The notes: a model not told the origin generated them from the letters alone. DNA of 51,063 nt from Candidatus Aminicenantota bacterium (GCA_016933515.1 JAFGAV010000031.1:1-51063), one strand, 5' to 3'. Positions 1 to 8,556 are shown, counted from the stretch's first letter. Program-made: numbers and translations.

Positions 1-117
1 ACGAACCGACAGACTGACAGATACCGCCATTTAACCGATAGTCATCAAGAAGTGTTGCGATATGATAATCATCCGGCGGCGGCCATGTGCCGAAACCGCC
101 GCGAAGAAACGTGATTT

Positions 118-147
118 TTGAATGCCGATTGTGCAAACGATGATAAA
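118..147 (+). promoter_or_regulatory. Putative sigma70-type promoter of the RRM gene
   Basis: TTGAAT (118-123), an 18-base spacer and GATAAA (142-147) resemble -35 and -10 boxes. Transcription from here would give a leader of about 70 bases that includes the hairpin at 182-216. The boxes are imperfect, so this is a weak call. Confidence 0.35.
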
Positions 148-181
148 GGAACCGGGCCCTTTGCCTAGCGATAAGACGTCC

Positions 182-216
182 TGCTCCTTTATATTGAGTT
201 TAAATTTAAAGGAGTA
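182..216 (+). promoter_or_regulatory. Leader hairpin covering the ribosome binding site of the RRM gene
   Basis: CTCCTTTA (184-191) is the exact reverse complement of TAAAGGAG (207-214), and the latter contains the Shine-Dalgarno sequence of the gene starting at 225. A G-U pair (183/215) and a T-A pair (182/216) extend the stem to 10 pairs, with an AT-rich loop of 15 bases. Folding would hide the ribosome site. A second AAAGG (216-220) lies closer to the ATG and is only partly covered. A temperature- or protein-sensitive switch is inferred from this layout and from the known cold regulation of small bacterial RRM proteins. Confidence 0.55.
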
Positions 217-224
217 AAGGTCAA

Positions 225-500
225 ATGAACATCTATGTAGGCAACCTGTCCAAGGACATGAAGGACGCCAGTCTGCGCGAAGCCTTCACGGCGTACGGCG
301 AAGTCACCTCCGCCTCGGTCATCACCGACAAGTACAGCGGCGAGTCCCGGGGGTTCGGCTTCGTCCAGATGCCGAAAAACGACGAGGCTCTGAAGGCCAT
401 CGCCGGCCTGAACGGCAAGAGCATCCAGGGCCGCAACCTGAAGGTCAACGAAGCCCGGGCCCGCGAGGGCGGCTTCGGCGGCGCCAACCGCCGCTTCTGA
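225..500 (+). CDS. Small single-RRM RNA-binding protein
   Basis: This 91-residue protein is almost entirely one RNA recognition motif. The RNP2 motif IYVGNL is at residues 3-8 and RNP1 RGFGFVQM at 42-49, both with the aromatic residues that stack on RNA bases. The C-terminal tail is short and basic, with Gly and Arg (EGGFGGANRRF), as in cyanobacterial Rbp-type proteins. It should bind single-stranded RNA in the cytoplasm and may act as an RNA chaperone; its targets are unknown. The start is fixed by AAAGGAG at 208-214. The gene stands alone: it has its own leader with an SD-covering hairpin and its own terminator directly downstream. Family assignment is certain, the physiological role is not. 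Confidence 0.95.
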   Translation: MNIYVGNLSKDMKDASLREAFTAYGEVTSASVITDKYSGESRGFGFVQMPKNDEALKAIAGLNGKSIQGRNLKVNEARAREGGFGGANRRF

Positions 501-515
501 ACAGGCATCGACGCG

Positions 516-545
516 GGGGGGCGCATTTCGCGCCCCCCTTTTTTT
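516..545 (+). terminator. Rho-independent terminator of the RRM gene
   Basis: A perfect 9-bp stem (GGGGGGCGC at 516-524 with GCGCCCCCC at 530-538), a 5-base loop ATTTC, then seven T. It begins 15 bases after the RRM stop codon. Confidence 0.9.
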
Positions 546-575
546 AGGGGTCGGGCCCCAGCTTATTATTTATTT
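546..575. repeat. Short dispersed repeat, copy A (AGGGGTCGG type)
   Basis: AGGGGTCGGGCC followed by an AT-rich stretch with TTATTAT. A similar string occurs at 1612-1641. Such GGGGTCGG-type motifs often mark small non-autonomous or REP-like elements, but only two diverged copies are visible and no boundaries can be set. Confidence 0.25.
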
Positions 576-645
576 TGTGATATTTAGCTGAATATCTCGG
601 CATATTTTCCGCTAATCGCCGGCATTCCGGTCGCAGAGCCGCGGG

Positions 646-813
646 TCAACTGCCCCTCATTGAAAAAGACACGGGTTTTCCGCTCCTTCCGCTCAACAAG
701 CTTTTCCACCCGGCCTCCGTTCCCGCGGCCTTGACCGCATCCTGGAACAGCCGGGCTGCGGGTTCGGTCAACTGCGGCCAGAACGTCTCCAGGCTGCCCC
801 GGCGAACCCGCAT
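646..813 (-). CDS. Hypothetical 55-residue ORF in frame behind the methyltransferase stop
   Basis: This ORF starts with ATG at 811-813, directly after the TGA (814-816) of the methyltransferase and in the same reading frame. It encodes a Trp- and Leu-containing peptide (segments such as SLETFWPQLTEPAARLF) with high GC in third codon positions, like the real genes here. No ribosome site of its own is visible. It could be a small coupled gene, the remnant of a longer methyltransferase C-terminus cut by a nonsense mutation, or a decayed fragment of another gene. I do not recognise the family. Confidence 0.3.
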   Translation of the reverse strand: MRVRRGSLETFWPQLTEPAARLFQDAVKAAGTEAGWKSLLSGRSGKPVSFSMRGS

Positions 814-1563
814 TCACCTTATGCAGTGCACGAGAAATTCCTTAGACGTAGAATTGAGGGGCGATTCCGCATAGTCGCCGTAAATGGCCTCGAGCTTGAG
901 CTTGGAGCGGGCGACGAGATGCTCGATCTCATACCGGAAATAAAAGCGGAAGGGAAACGACCACTCGGCGTTCAGCCTCCGCCCCCCCTCGTCCCAGTCG
1001 AAGGCCATGGTCACCGATGTGACCTGAGAGATGAGGTCCGATGAGGCGGAGACCGTGCGCTTCAGCCGCAGGCCGGGCGCGTATTCGCCGTCAAAATCCG
1101 TAACGGGAGCCTGGCCCTCGAGCAGAAGCTTCAGGTTCGGAACAAAGAGGTCGAATAGAAACACTCCGCCCGGATTCAGGTGGTCATGGACCACATTGAG
1201 CGCGCGGATCTGGTCGTCGGCGTCGATGATGTGGGAGAAGACGCGGAACGGCGCCACGACGAGGTCGAAGCGCTTCCCGAAGCTCATCTGCGCCAGGTCG
1301 GACTGCATGACCCGGTGATGATCTTCGGCATCGAGCTTGCCGCGGAGAACGGCGATCATCTCGGCGCTCGAGTCCAGGCCGTAAACGTCCGCGCCCCGCT
1401 TGAGCGCCTCGAGGAAGATCCGGCCCGTCCCGACGCCCACTTCGAGCGAGCGTCCGCGGCACGACGCAAGCTTGCGCACATAGTAATCCTTATCGGCGGC
1501 GTCGCGCACCTGCGCGTAGACGACGTCATAGAACCGGGCCACATAATCCGGATAGGCGCTCAT
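814..1563 (-). CDS. Class I SAM-dependent methyltransferase
   Basis: This 249-residue protein has a Rossmann-type methyltransferase fold. Motif I is EVGVGTG (about residues 41-47), the acidic motif II is in GLDSS (about 62-66), and a hydrophobic strand DLVVAPFRVFSH follows at about 100-112. The second half is beta-rich (FPFRFYFRYEIEHL), as in the Methyltransf_25-type families acting on small molecules. The substrate cannot be read from the sequence. AAGGAG lies 6 bases upstream of the ATG. It is probably cytoplasmic: no signal peptide or membrane segment is present. The TGA stop is followed at once by an in-frame ATG and 55 more codons. No partner gene nearby suggests a pathway. Confidence 0.9.
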   Translation of the reverse strand: MSAYPDYVARFYDVVYAQVRDAADKDYYVRKLASCRGRSLEVGVGTGRIFLEALKRGADVYGLDSSAEMIAVLRGKLDAEDHHRVMQSDLAQMSFGKRFDLVVAPFRVFSHIIDADDQIRALNVVHDHLNPGGVFLFDLFVPNLKLLLEGQAPVTDFDGEYAPGLRLKRTVSASSDLISQVTSVTMAFDWDEGGRRLNAEWSFPFRFYFRYEIEHLVARSKLKLEAIYGDYAESPLNSTSKEFLVHCIR

Positions 1564-1611
1564 GAGGACTCCTTCGCCCGAGGCTCGCTGTATTGACTGA
1601 CTAGGCTGACT

Positions 1612-1641
1612 AGGGGTCGGACCTCGGCCAACTGTTTATTA
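1612..1641. repeat. Short dispersed repeat, copy B (AGGGGTCGG type)
   Basis: AGGGGTCGGACCTCGG followed by an AT-rich TTTATTATA stretch resembles copy A at 546-575. It is preceded by a tandem TGACTAGG(C) TGACTAGG (1598-1614). CACCCCTCATT near 1690 could be an opposite end, and TGCCCCTCATT occurs at a similar place after copy A. The evidence for a mobile element is weak. Confidence 0.25.
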
Positions 1642-1730
1642 TAGGATAGTTGTCTTAAAGAAATATTAGTCCTTGACGATTTCTTAATTTCACCCCTCAT
1701 TCTTAGTTCCAGAGACCTATAGATCAGTAT

Positions 1731-4364
1731 TTATTTTCTCAGGTCTTCAATGACCCTGGCCGAAACCCAGTAGATGTCGCCTTTCCGCGAAAAGAAAATG
1801 AATCGGCCGTCGGGGGAGAAAGAGGCGCCGGCTTCGGACTCGGAGGTGTTGATGTTCCCGCCCAGGTTGACGAGTTCGCCCCAGTTTCCAGCGCCGTCCT
1901 TGAACGAAGCGTAGAGGTCCCAATTCCCGAACCCGCCGTCCTTCCGGGCGTGGACGATCAACGTCCGGTTGTCGGGCGAGACGCAGGGGCCGCTGACCTG
2001 GCCCCCGAATACGCTCTCCTCAAGCTTCACCGCCTCGGAAAACACGCCGCTTTCGCACCGCGAATAATAAACGCCCCGGTATCCCCCGTCCGCCTCCTGT
2101 CCGCAAAAGTACAATTTATCGTCGACGCTGCAGAAAGGCTGCACCGTGATGTCGAGCCGGTTGACCCTATCCCCCGCGTTCCTCGGCTCGCTCCACTCCC
2201 CGTCAGCCTTATCAACGATCCAGATGTCGGGAGTTTTCTCCGCAGCTCCCTTTCCATCCCGCGGCCGGTCGGAAACGTAATAGATCTTTTTCCCGTCGGG
2301 CGAGAGGCAGGGCTCCATGCTGGCATATTCCTCCGAAAAGGGCAGGACGGCCGGCTCGGACCAGACGCCGCCCCTGTTGAGAATGCTGATGATGCGCATC
2401 CGGCCGCTGCCGGCTTCTCTCTCCCAATAGATGATCTCGGAACCGTCGGGGGCGATAAACAGCCGCCCCTGGTCGCCCTCGCGGGAGACGATCCCCGGAG
2501 CGAAGACCTCGGGCTCCGTCCCCGGCGGTTTCTGGCCGAGGCAGGAGCCGGAATGCCCAGGCCTGAGTTTCTCGATAACGTCGGCCCGGACCCAGTAGGC
2601 GTGGCTCTCGCCGTCGCGCTGGCTCAGGAAAAAAAGATACTTGCCGTCGGCCGTGACGATCGGGCAGAGCTCGATCGACGGGCTGTTGACCCCGGGGCCG
2701 AGGTTGACGGGCTCGGACCACGCTCCGTCCTCACCCCGAAAGCTCACCCACAGGTCGTATTGACGCGAATACAACAGGTAGCTTCCGTCGGGGGCGATGA
2801 AAGGCGTTGTTTCGGAGCCCGAAGAATTGATGATCCCGCCCAGGTTGATCGGTTTCTCATACTTCCCGTCGGCAAAAGGCGCCAGGTAAATGTCGTCCAT
2901 GCCGAGACCGCCGGGGGCTTGTCCGGCGAAGTAGAGATTTTTCTTGTTGTCCAGGGAGAATTGCCAATGCTTGGGGACGGAGTTGACATTGGGATCGAGA
3001 GGTCGGGGTTCCGACCAGCCGGCGGGAGCTCTTTCCACATACCAGATCTTCTCGGTTCCCAACTGCGTTTCTCCGGGAAGAGGCCTGCGGGAGATGAAAT
3101 GCATCCTTTGCCCATCGGCGGAAAAAAACGGAACATCATCTTCACCCTTCGGGCCTGAAAAGGACGCCCAGGCCGGAGCCGTCCAGCGCCCGTCGACGCG
3201 CTTCATCATGAGCAGCCCGCCTCGGGAATAGAGCTCGTCGGGGAACGTCATCATCGGCGCCCAATAGACCTCGTTCCCGTCCGGGGAAAACACGGCCGTG
3301 CTGTGAAGACCCCAGATCGAAGAGACGATTCCCGGCCCGAACAATTCCGGTTTGTCTCCCGGAGGCTTCTGGCCGAGGTAATCGCCCTTGAGTTCGGGAA
3401 ACCGAACCTCCGATTTGTCCGCGCCCTTTTCGGAGAGCAGATCGGCCACGGCCCGCATTTCTCTCTCTTGGGCGACGTTGTAGGCCGTCTGGCCCATGAT
3501 CGTCCTGGCTTCGTGCGGGGCGCCCTTGTCGAGGAGGGTCCGAGCGGCATCGGTCCGGCCGTTAAGGGCTGCATAATGGAGCGGCGTCCAACCCAATCGG
3601 TCGGATTTGCTCGGATCAAACCCCTTTTCTAAGAGGAAGCCGACGATCTCCGCGGACCCGCCCGCCGCGGCGGAATGGAGGAGCCAGTCGCCTGTCGGGT
3701 CGACGGTTTTCAGGTCCTGTCCTCCATCGGCCAGGCGCTTGAAGAGTGTGATTAAGCCGTTGGAAACGGCTTGGAAGAGCATCATCCCCCATTGCCGGCC
3801 TTCCGCAGGCACCGTCGCCCCGTTTTCCAGAAGCAGGTCGACAAAATCGCGTTTCCCTCTCCAGGCGGCCAATTCGAGCGCCGTCGAGCCGAACCTGTCC
3901 GCGGCGTCGACGTCCGCGCCGGCTTCGATCAGGACCCGGCCCGTTTCCGCCTGTCCCCGCTCCCGGGCACAGTGGATGAGGGCCGTGCGCTGATAGTCGC
4001 ATCTCATCTCCAAAGCCGCCCCCCGCTCGAGAAGCGCGGCCGCGGCCTCCCGACGGTCGTTCATGGCGGCGATATGGAGCGGTGTCTGGCCGCTCCGCCC
4101 GGCAATGTCCGCTTTGGCGCCCCGGTCGATGAGAAAGTTGATCAAGCCGGCGTCCCCCATGTGGGCCGCATAGTGCAGCGGGGTGTTGCCGGCGGCGTCC
4201 CGCGTCTCGACGATCTGAGGGGTCTTTTCGACCAGCGCCTTGACGGCCGGGATGTCTCCTTTCCGCAAAAGGTCAAAGATCTCCGGGGACTGACCGAAGG
4301 CCGTGAAGAAGAATGCCGACAAAATCGACAGGATCAGAATCAGCGGAACAGATGCTTTTTTCAT
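1731..4364 (-). CDS. Exported protein with ankyrin repeats and two PD40 beta-propeller segments
   Basis: This 877-residue protein begins with a signal peptide (KK, then a hydrophobic run ending near TAFGQ at residue 25). Residues from about 30 to 316 hold roughly eight ankyrin repeats (GNTPLHYAA, GQTPLHIAA, GWTPLHYAA types). The rest is made of WD40-like PD40 blades with SPDG, APDG and SADG turns. The module opening with LGQKPPG and PGIVS occurs twice (near residues 326 and 606), so the propeller half looks internally duplicated. Both domain types bind proteins or ligands and no catalytic motif was seen, so a periplasmic or surface binding role is inferred. AAAGGAGG sits 6 bases before the ATG. 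It is the last gene of the minus-strand run that starts near 12.2 kb. Confidence 0.9.
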   Translation of the reverse strand: MKKASVPLILILSILSAFFFTAFGQSPEIFDLLRKGDIPAVKALVEKTPQIVETRDAAGNTPLHYAAHMGDAGLINFLIDRGAKADIAGRSGQTPLHIAAMNDRREAAAALLERGAALEMRCDYQRTALIHCARERGQAETGRVLIEAGADVDAADRFGSTALELAAWRGKRDFVDLLLENGATVPAEGRQWGMMLFQAVSNGLITLFKRLADGGQDLKTVDPTGDWLLHSAAAGGSAEIVGFLLEKGFDPSKSDRLGWTPLHYAALNGRTDAARTLLDKGAPHEARTIMGQTAYNVAQEREMRAVADLLSEKGADKSEVRFPELKGDYLGQKPPGDKPELFGPGIVSSIWGLHSTAVFSPDGNEVYWAPMMTFPDELYSRGGLLMMKRVDGRWTAPAWASFSGPKGEDDVPFFSADGQRMHFISRRPLPGETQLGTEKIWYVERAPAGWSEPRPLDPNVNSVPKHWQFSLDNKKNLYFAGQAPGGLGMDDIYLAPFADGKYEKPINLGGIINSSGSETTPFIAPDGSYLLYSRQYDLWVSFRGEDGAWSEPVNLGPGVNSPSIELCPIVTADGKYLFFLSQRDGESHAYWVRADVIEKLRPGHSGSCLGQKPPGTEPEVFAPGIVSREGDQGRLFIAPDGSEIIYWEREAGSGRMRIISILNRGGVWSEPAVLPFSEEYASMEPCLSPDGKKIYYVSDRPRDGKGAAEKTPDIWIVDKADGEWSEPRNAGDRVNRLDITVQPFCSVDDKLYFCGQEADGGYRGVYYSRCESGVFSEAVKLEESVFGGQVSGPCVSPDNRTLIVHARKDGGFGNWDLYASFKDGAGNWGELVNLGGNINTSESEAGASFSPDGRFIFFSRKGDIYWVSARVIEDLRK

Positions 4365-4487
4365 TGTGAACCTCCTTTATTCATTCCAGAAAGAAGCTTC
4401 TAGATAAAATATTGAAAAAAGTTGTTGAAGCCGCAACCGGGAGTTCGCTGTCGAGAATCCTATCGAAAACGGAGGCCGGCATGACTT

Positions 4488-5975
4488 TCATTTGCGCCGA
4501 TCGAGTTCTATCGAATGCGAGTAGCAAAAGCGCTGGTTCATAGCCACAGCCGACAGCGCGCCGCCGAGCCCGTCGCCGCGCAACTTCGCCCCCAGGAGCA
4601 GGATGTGCGGCGCTCGGGCCGTGTCCGGGGTTTTGAGCTCGGCCATGAACGGAGCCAGGAGGACGCCGTCGCGGAAGCGCAGACGGCCGAGGGGCGTCGG
4701 CACGGTCAGCGCCGCGGTCTCCTTGCCGTCGAGCTCCAGCCTGACGCTTCCCCCTTTTTCCACGGTCAGCTTCGCCGGCATATCCGCTCCTCCGGCCCTG
4801 ACCCTGCCCTCCCAAACCCCGACCAGCTCATCGGGCGGGGCGAAAGCGGCCGGCGGGGACGGCGGCGCCGGCCTGTCGGGCGCTTCGGGAAATCCCGGGA
4901 CGACCGCCCTGAGGATCTCCCACTCGATGTCCCACAAGTCCGTGCCCTGCATGCCTGTCGAAGCGTTGGTCAGGACGACGCACGCCGTGTCCTTCTCGGG
5001 GAGCAGAGTCAACCGGGCGCCGACGCCGAACATGCCGCCGCTGTGGGAGACGAAATGCATTCCCTGGAGCCTGAAGGAAGACCAGCCGAGGCCGTAGCCG
5101 CTCTCCGGGTCGCCGGGAGAAGTCTCACGCCTCATGACGGCGACGGACGCGGCGCCCAGGATCGGCTTCCGGCCCGGAACGTCGTCGCCCAGGTGAAACA
5201 TGCCGAAGCGCAAGAGATCGCGGGCGCTGGCCCATGCCGCCGAGGCGCCGCGGTGGTCGAAATCGAAGAAGGGGAAAGGCTTCCCCTGCTGCGTGTACCG
5301 CCGGGCCGTTTCGGCCTCGGGCCCGGGCTCGATCAGCACGGCGCTGCGGGTCATGCCCAGGGGCGTGAACACCTCGTCCTTCAGAAAATCGGCGTAGGAC
5401 TTTTTCGAGACGCGCTCGATGATGCGTTCCAGCACGCCGTAGCCGAGGTTGGAGTATGAAAATTCCTCTCCGGGCGGCGCGACGATGACGCCGTAGCGTC
5501 TGATCGTCTCGTCCATTTCCGGACGCTTGTAGGCTTCGTCGGCGAAAATGAGATTCCAGTGGAGAGGCAGTCCGGCCGTGTGCCGGAGGAGGCGCCGGAC
5601 CGTCGCATCCTCCGGCCTGATGCCGGTCAGCTTGCCTTCTCCCAGATAGAGGTTAGCGGGCTTGTCGAGGTCCACGAGCCCCCTCTCGACAAGGATCATC
5701 AGGGCCGTGGCGGTGATGGGTTTGGTCGTCGAGGCCAGGGAATACATCGTCCGCGGCGTGGCCGGGATTTGCTTCTCGATTTCGGCCAGACCCCAGGCTT
5801 CTTCCCAGATGATCTCGCCTCTCTGAGCCACGGCCACGGACATCGAGGGAAGCCCCTCTTTTTTCATCTTCTCTTGAACGGCCTTCCGGACCGGCTCGAA
5901 CCGGTCCGCGTCCGAGCCGGCGAGGCCGGCCGCCGCCGAAACGATAAGGCTTATGATCAGTGATGTTTTCTTCAT
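4488..5975 (-). CDS. Exported class C beta-lactamase-like serine hydrolase
   Basis: This 495-residue protein carries a signal peptide (first about 20 residues) and a beta-lactamase/penicillin-binding-protein-like domain (PF00144 type). The catalytic SxxK is S82-T-T-K85 (STTKP), the second motif is the YSN in FSYSNLGYG, and the third-motif equivalent is HSGG near residue 330. A C-terminal domain of about 120 residues follows a Pro-rich linker (APDRPAPPSPPAAFAPP) and resembles the beta-barrel tail of EstB or D-aminopeptidase-like family members. Likely reactions are hydrolysis of esters, peptides or D-amino-acid derivatives in the periplasm; true beta-lactamase action is less likely. The ribosome site is GGGAGGGG just before the ATG. 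Confidence 0.9.
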   Translation of the reverse strand: MKKTSLIISLIVSAAAGLAGSDADRFEPVRKAVQEKMKKEGLPSMSVAVAQRGEIIWEEAWGLAEIEKQIPATPRTMYSLASTTKPITATALMILVERGLVDLDKPANLYLGEGKLTGIRPEDATVRRLLRHTAGLPLHWNLIFADEAYKRPEMDETIRRYGVIVAPPGEEFSYSNLGYGVLERIIERVSKKSYADFLKDEVFTPLGMTRSAVLIEPGPEAETARRYTQQGKPFPFFDFDHRGASAAWASARDLLRFGMFHLGDDVPGRKPILGAASVAVMRRETSPGDPESGYGLGWSSFRLQGMHFVSHSGGMFGVGARLTLLPEKDTACVVLTNASTGMQGTDLWDIEWEILRAVVPGFPEAPDRPAPPSPPAAFAPPDELVGVWEGRVRAGGADMPAKLTVEKGGSVRLELDGKETAALTVPTPLGRLRFRDGVLLAPFMAELKTPDTARAPHILLLGAKLRGDGLGGALSAVAMNQRFCYSHSIELDRRK

Positions 5976-6072
5976 TTCCCCTCCCTCGACAAAAAGACGT
6001 TACTCGTCATTCTCATTCTCCATCCTCGACGATTTCAGCCGGATCCCGGCGGATATCGCTCCGGCCATTTTT

Positions 6073-6783
6073 TCACCAGACTCCGGGCACGAGGCGGTAT
6101 CGCACCCTATGAGCGTATTCCTCGTAGCCCGGAAGCTCCTCCCTCAACGTCCGGTCCTCCAGGGCGGTGCGGACGACGGTTGCGGCCACGCCTAGAACGG
6201 CGGGAATGGCCGTCCACCATGAGCCGAAGAAAACGGGCGAAGCGATCCAGCTCACGACGCCGCCGGCGTAGCCCGGGTGGCGCATGAAACGGTAAGGTCC
6301 GCCGCTGATCACGCTTTGTCCGCGGTCGGTCTGGATGCGCACGTGGGAAGAGAAGAACCGGTTGGCGATCATCGCCCACGTGCCGAACATGCTGCCGGCG
6401 AAGATCATCACCAAAGCGCCGGCCTGAATTCCGTCCGGCAGGTCGGCCGACCAGCCGAAGCGCTCATCCAATCCGGCGACGATCCAGGCTGCGACCGGGA
6501 GGAAGATCGACATGACCGGCATCAGGACGCGGTCCCAGGACTTGACATTCTCCTTTTTTCCGGCGTCGGCCCTCTCCCTGGCCAGGTCCGGATTCTTGCG
6601 GACGAGGATCGCGCGGCTGACGACGAGGACGACGACGGCTTGGGCGACGTAGGCCCAGCCTTCCCACCAGTCCAGCTTTCCGGCCGCCAGGAAAAGCACG
6701 GCCATGAGGAATACGGTCGTGAAAGCGAAACGGGCGACGATCATTCCCGTAGCCTGGAACGGTTTCTCCGTGGGCACATCCAT
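6073..6783 (-). CDS. Membrane methyltransferase of the isoprenylcysteine carboxyl methyltransferase (ICMT/PEMT) type
   Basis: The protein has about five membrane segments and the family's C-terminal signature: GPYRFMRHPGYAGG, then LEDRTLREELPGYEEYAHRV and a final RLVPGVW. His and Arg in RHPGY and the acidic E-E pair shape the SAM pocket in this fold. The substrate is probably a small lipid or thiol compound at the inner membrane. An ATG at 6801 is also in frame, but GGAGAG inside those first codons sits 6 bases before the ATG at 6783, so I chose the latter (236 residues). It follows the alpha/beta hydrolase gene by 75 bases and may be cotranscribed with it. Confidence 0.88.
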   Translation of the reverse strand: MDVPTEKPFQATGMIVARFAFTTVFLMAVLFLAAGKLDWWEGWAYVAQAVVVLVVSRAILVRKNPDLARERADAGKKENVKSWDRVLMPVMSIFLPVAAWIVAGLDERFGWSADLPDGIQAGALVMIFAGSMFGTWAMIANRFFSSHVRIQTDRGQSVISGGPYRFMRHPGYAGGVVSWIASPVFFGSWWTAIPAVLGVAATVVRTALEDRTLREELPGYEEYAHRVRYRLVPGVW

Positions 6784-6858
6784 TTTCATCTCTCCGTCCA
6801 TGGGCAGGTGTCTTTCAATCGGTCAAAATCCGGCGGTTGCTCCTGTTCACGGTGGCTG

Positions 6859-8541
6859 TCATTGTGCAATCCGGCCGGCGCCTGCCCGGGCTTCCTCAAG
6901 CCTTCTCCGGGCCGCGGCGGCGGTTTCGGGACCGACGTTCATGGCCAGGATCGTCTCATAGCAGCCGATCGCCTTTTCGTTCTCGCCGGCGGCGAGGTGA
7001 ATCCTGGCCATGGAGAAGAGCGGTCCGGGTTCGTCCGGAAGCCCGGTCCGCCACAGCTCGCAGATGGCCATGGCCTCCTTGAGATCGCCGCTCTCGAAGG
7101 CGTCCATGTAGATCGGTCCGATCACCGAGTTGACGATGAGGTCGTTGCGGGGATGTGTCCGGCTGTAGTCGGCGTAAATTTTCGAAGCCTCGACCGCTCC
7201 CCGCGTTGTGACGATGTCCATGAATTCGCCCCTCGTCATGGGGCGCGGCTTCGCTTTCTTGAAGCGCCGGAGGACGACCGTTCCGTTTTCCGCGCCGCCC
7301 TCGCTCCATCCTTCGGCGGCCTCCTCGAGCGAGCGGTAGGCTTCCTCGTCGCCCTTGAGGTAGGCGTCGAAGAACAGGAGGGCGCACCGATAGACCGTCC
7401 GGCTGAACTCCTCCAGGGCGGCGATCCGCGCCGGATCGGTCTCCCTCAGGTTGCGCAGGCGCAGATACCCGCAGGCGAACTCGTCATGGTCGACGCCCCG
7501 GAACTGGATCATGTGGGCGTCGCCGTATTCCAGGGCCTCGAAGAAACGAAGATCCTTGGGACGGAATTTCGCCTCGGCGGGCGCGACCAGGAGCTGCATG
7601 TAGGCTTTGTCGAATTTCTCGTGGGAGTATCCGGGGACCGCTTCGATCAGCTTGAGCTCCTCGGGCATGGTGATCGCCCCGTCCAGGGTGAGGACGGCGT
7701 CGACCCGGGCGTTGCGCCCGCCGAACAGGACGTTGGAAAACCCTCCCCAGCTCATTCCCGTCGTTCCGACCCTGGAGAGGTCTACCTTGGAGAATTTCCC
7801 CATCCGGGCGACGACGAACTCCAGGTCGCGGGCCTGAACATCGAGGCTTGCCGCCTCGTCGTCGATCCCCCGGCTGGAACGTCCCATGTTGGGGACGGCG
7901 GCGACGACGTAGCCGTGGCTGGCCAGGTATTCGAAGAAATAGGCCTGGTTGTCGGGCGAACCGTTGTATCCCGGCATGTGGACGATGAGCGGAAACGGCC
8001 CCGTCTCGGGGGGGGCGTCCCTCACGGCGAACACCTCCTCGCGGAGGGCTTCGTCGATCCGCGCCCGGATCGCGTTCCTGCCTTCGGGAGGGATCCGGAA
8101 TTCGATGGGCCAGATGTTTTTCAGCCGGTTCATGAGAATCTCGAGACGCTGGGACGAGGGACGGGTGAAATCCGTTTCCGTCGCCCGGGCATGGTAGTAA
8201 TCCTCGAGTCTCATCCTTTTCCGGCCGGAAATGGATCGGGCCGGGTACCACACCGAGATCTGCAGGGGCCGGGTGATCGGACCCTCGGTGGGCTTCCCGA
8301 AATAGTCGAATTTGGGCTTGAAAGTTCTGGCGGGATCGTGCTCATGCAACAGCCGATAGCCGACATCGTACGGGCCGGGCTCCGCGGCGGGCCAGATGAG
8401 AGGCCTCGAAGCGCGATCTTCAGGGCGATCGCCTGAACGGAGCCCGTCCCGGCAGGCCGGAGCCGCAACCGTCAGGGATGCGGCCAAAACGCCCAAACCG
8501 AAGAGACGGATTGTCTTTCTCAGTCCGATGTGGTCGTCCAT
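6859..8541 (-). CDS. Exported alpha/beta hydrolase with a C-terminal TPR-like tail
   Basis: This 560-residue protein starts with a hydrophobic export signal ending in AAPAC; the cysteine might be lipidated but the lipobox is poor. The hydrolase core contains PFPLIVHMPGYNG (oxyanion strand), the nucleophile elbow GMSWGG and VDHDEF, whose His could complete the triad. The overall pattern (ISVWYPA near the start) resembles platelet-activating-factor acetylhydrolase or dienelactone hydrolase relatives. The last 100 or so residues form helical pairs like tetratricopeptide repeats (AMAICELW, KAIGCYETIL). The substrate is unknown, probably an ester. A GGGGGAGG site lies just before the ATG. The SnoaL-like gene ends 15 bases upstream, so an operon is likely. 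Confidence 0.85.
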   Translation of the reverse strand: MDDHIGLRKTIRLFGLGVLAASLTVAAPACRDGLRSGDRPEDRASRPLIWPAAEPGPYDVGYRLLHEHDPARTFKPKFDYFGKPTEGPITRPLQISVWYPARSISGRKRMRLEDYYHARATETDFTRPSSQRLEILMNRLKNIWPIEFRIPPEGRNAIRARIDEALREEVFAVRDAPPETGPFPLIVHMPGYNGSPDNQAYFFEYLASHGYVVAAVPNMGRSSRGIDDEAASLDVQARDLEFVVARMGKFSKVDLSRVGTTGMSWGGFSNVLFGGRNARVDAVLTLDGAITMPEELKLIEAVPGYSHEKFDKAYMQLLVAPAEAKFRPKDLRFFEALEYGDAHMIQFRGVDHDEFACGYLRLRNLRETDPARIAALEEFSRTVYRCALLFFDAYLKGDEEAYRSLEEAAEGWSEGGAENGTVVLRRFKKAKPRPMTRGEFMDIVTTRGAVEASKIYADYSRTHPRNDLIVNSVIGPIYMDAFESGDLKEAMAICELWRTGLPDEPGPLFSMARIHLAAGENEKAIGCYETILAMNVGPETAAAARRRLEEARAGAGRIAQ

Positions 8542-8556
8542 GGAACCTCCCCCTTC

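Noticed and set aside
584..817. A 77-residue open frame on the minus strand behind the methyltransferase
   Set aside because: It is Arg/Gly/Pro-rich and overlaps the better-coding 55-codon frame and the methyltransferase end; no ribosome site.
1950..3158. 402-codon open frame opposite the ankyrin/PD40 gene
   Set aside because: Antisense shadow of a certain gene in GC-rich DNA; no family features, signal or ribosome site.
6277..8436. 719-codon open frame opposite the hydrolase and ICMT genes
   Set aside because: Spans two real genes and the gap between them on the other strand; composition is Asp/Arg/Gly-rich noise.
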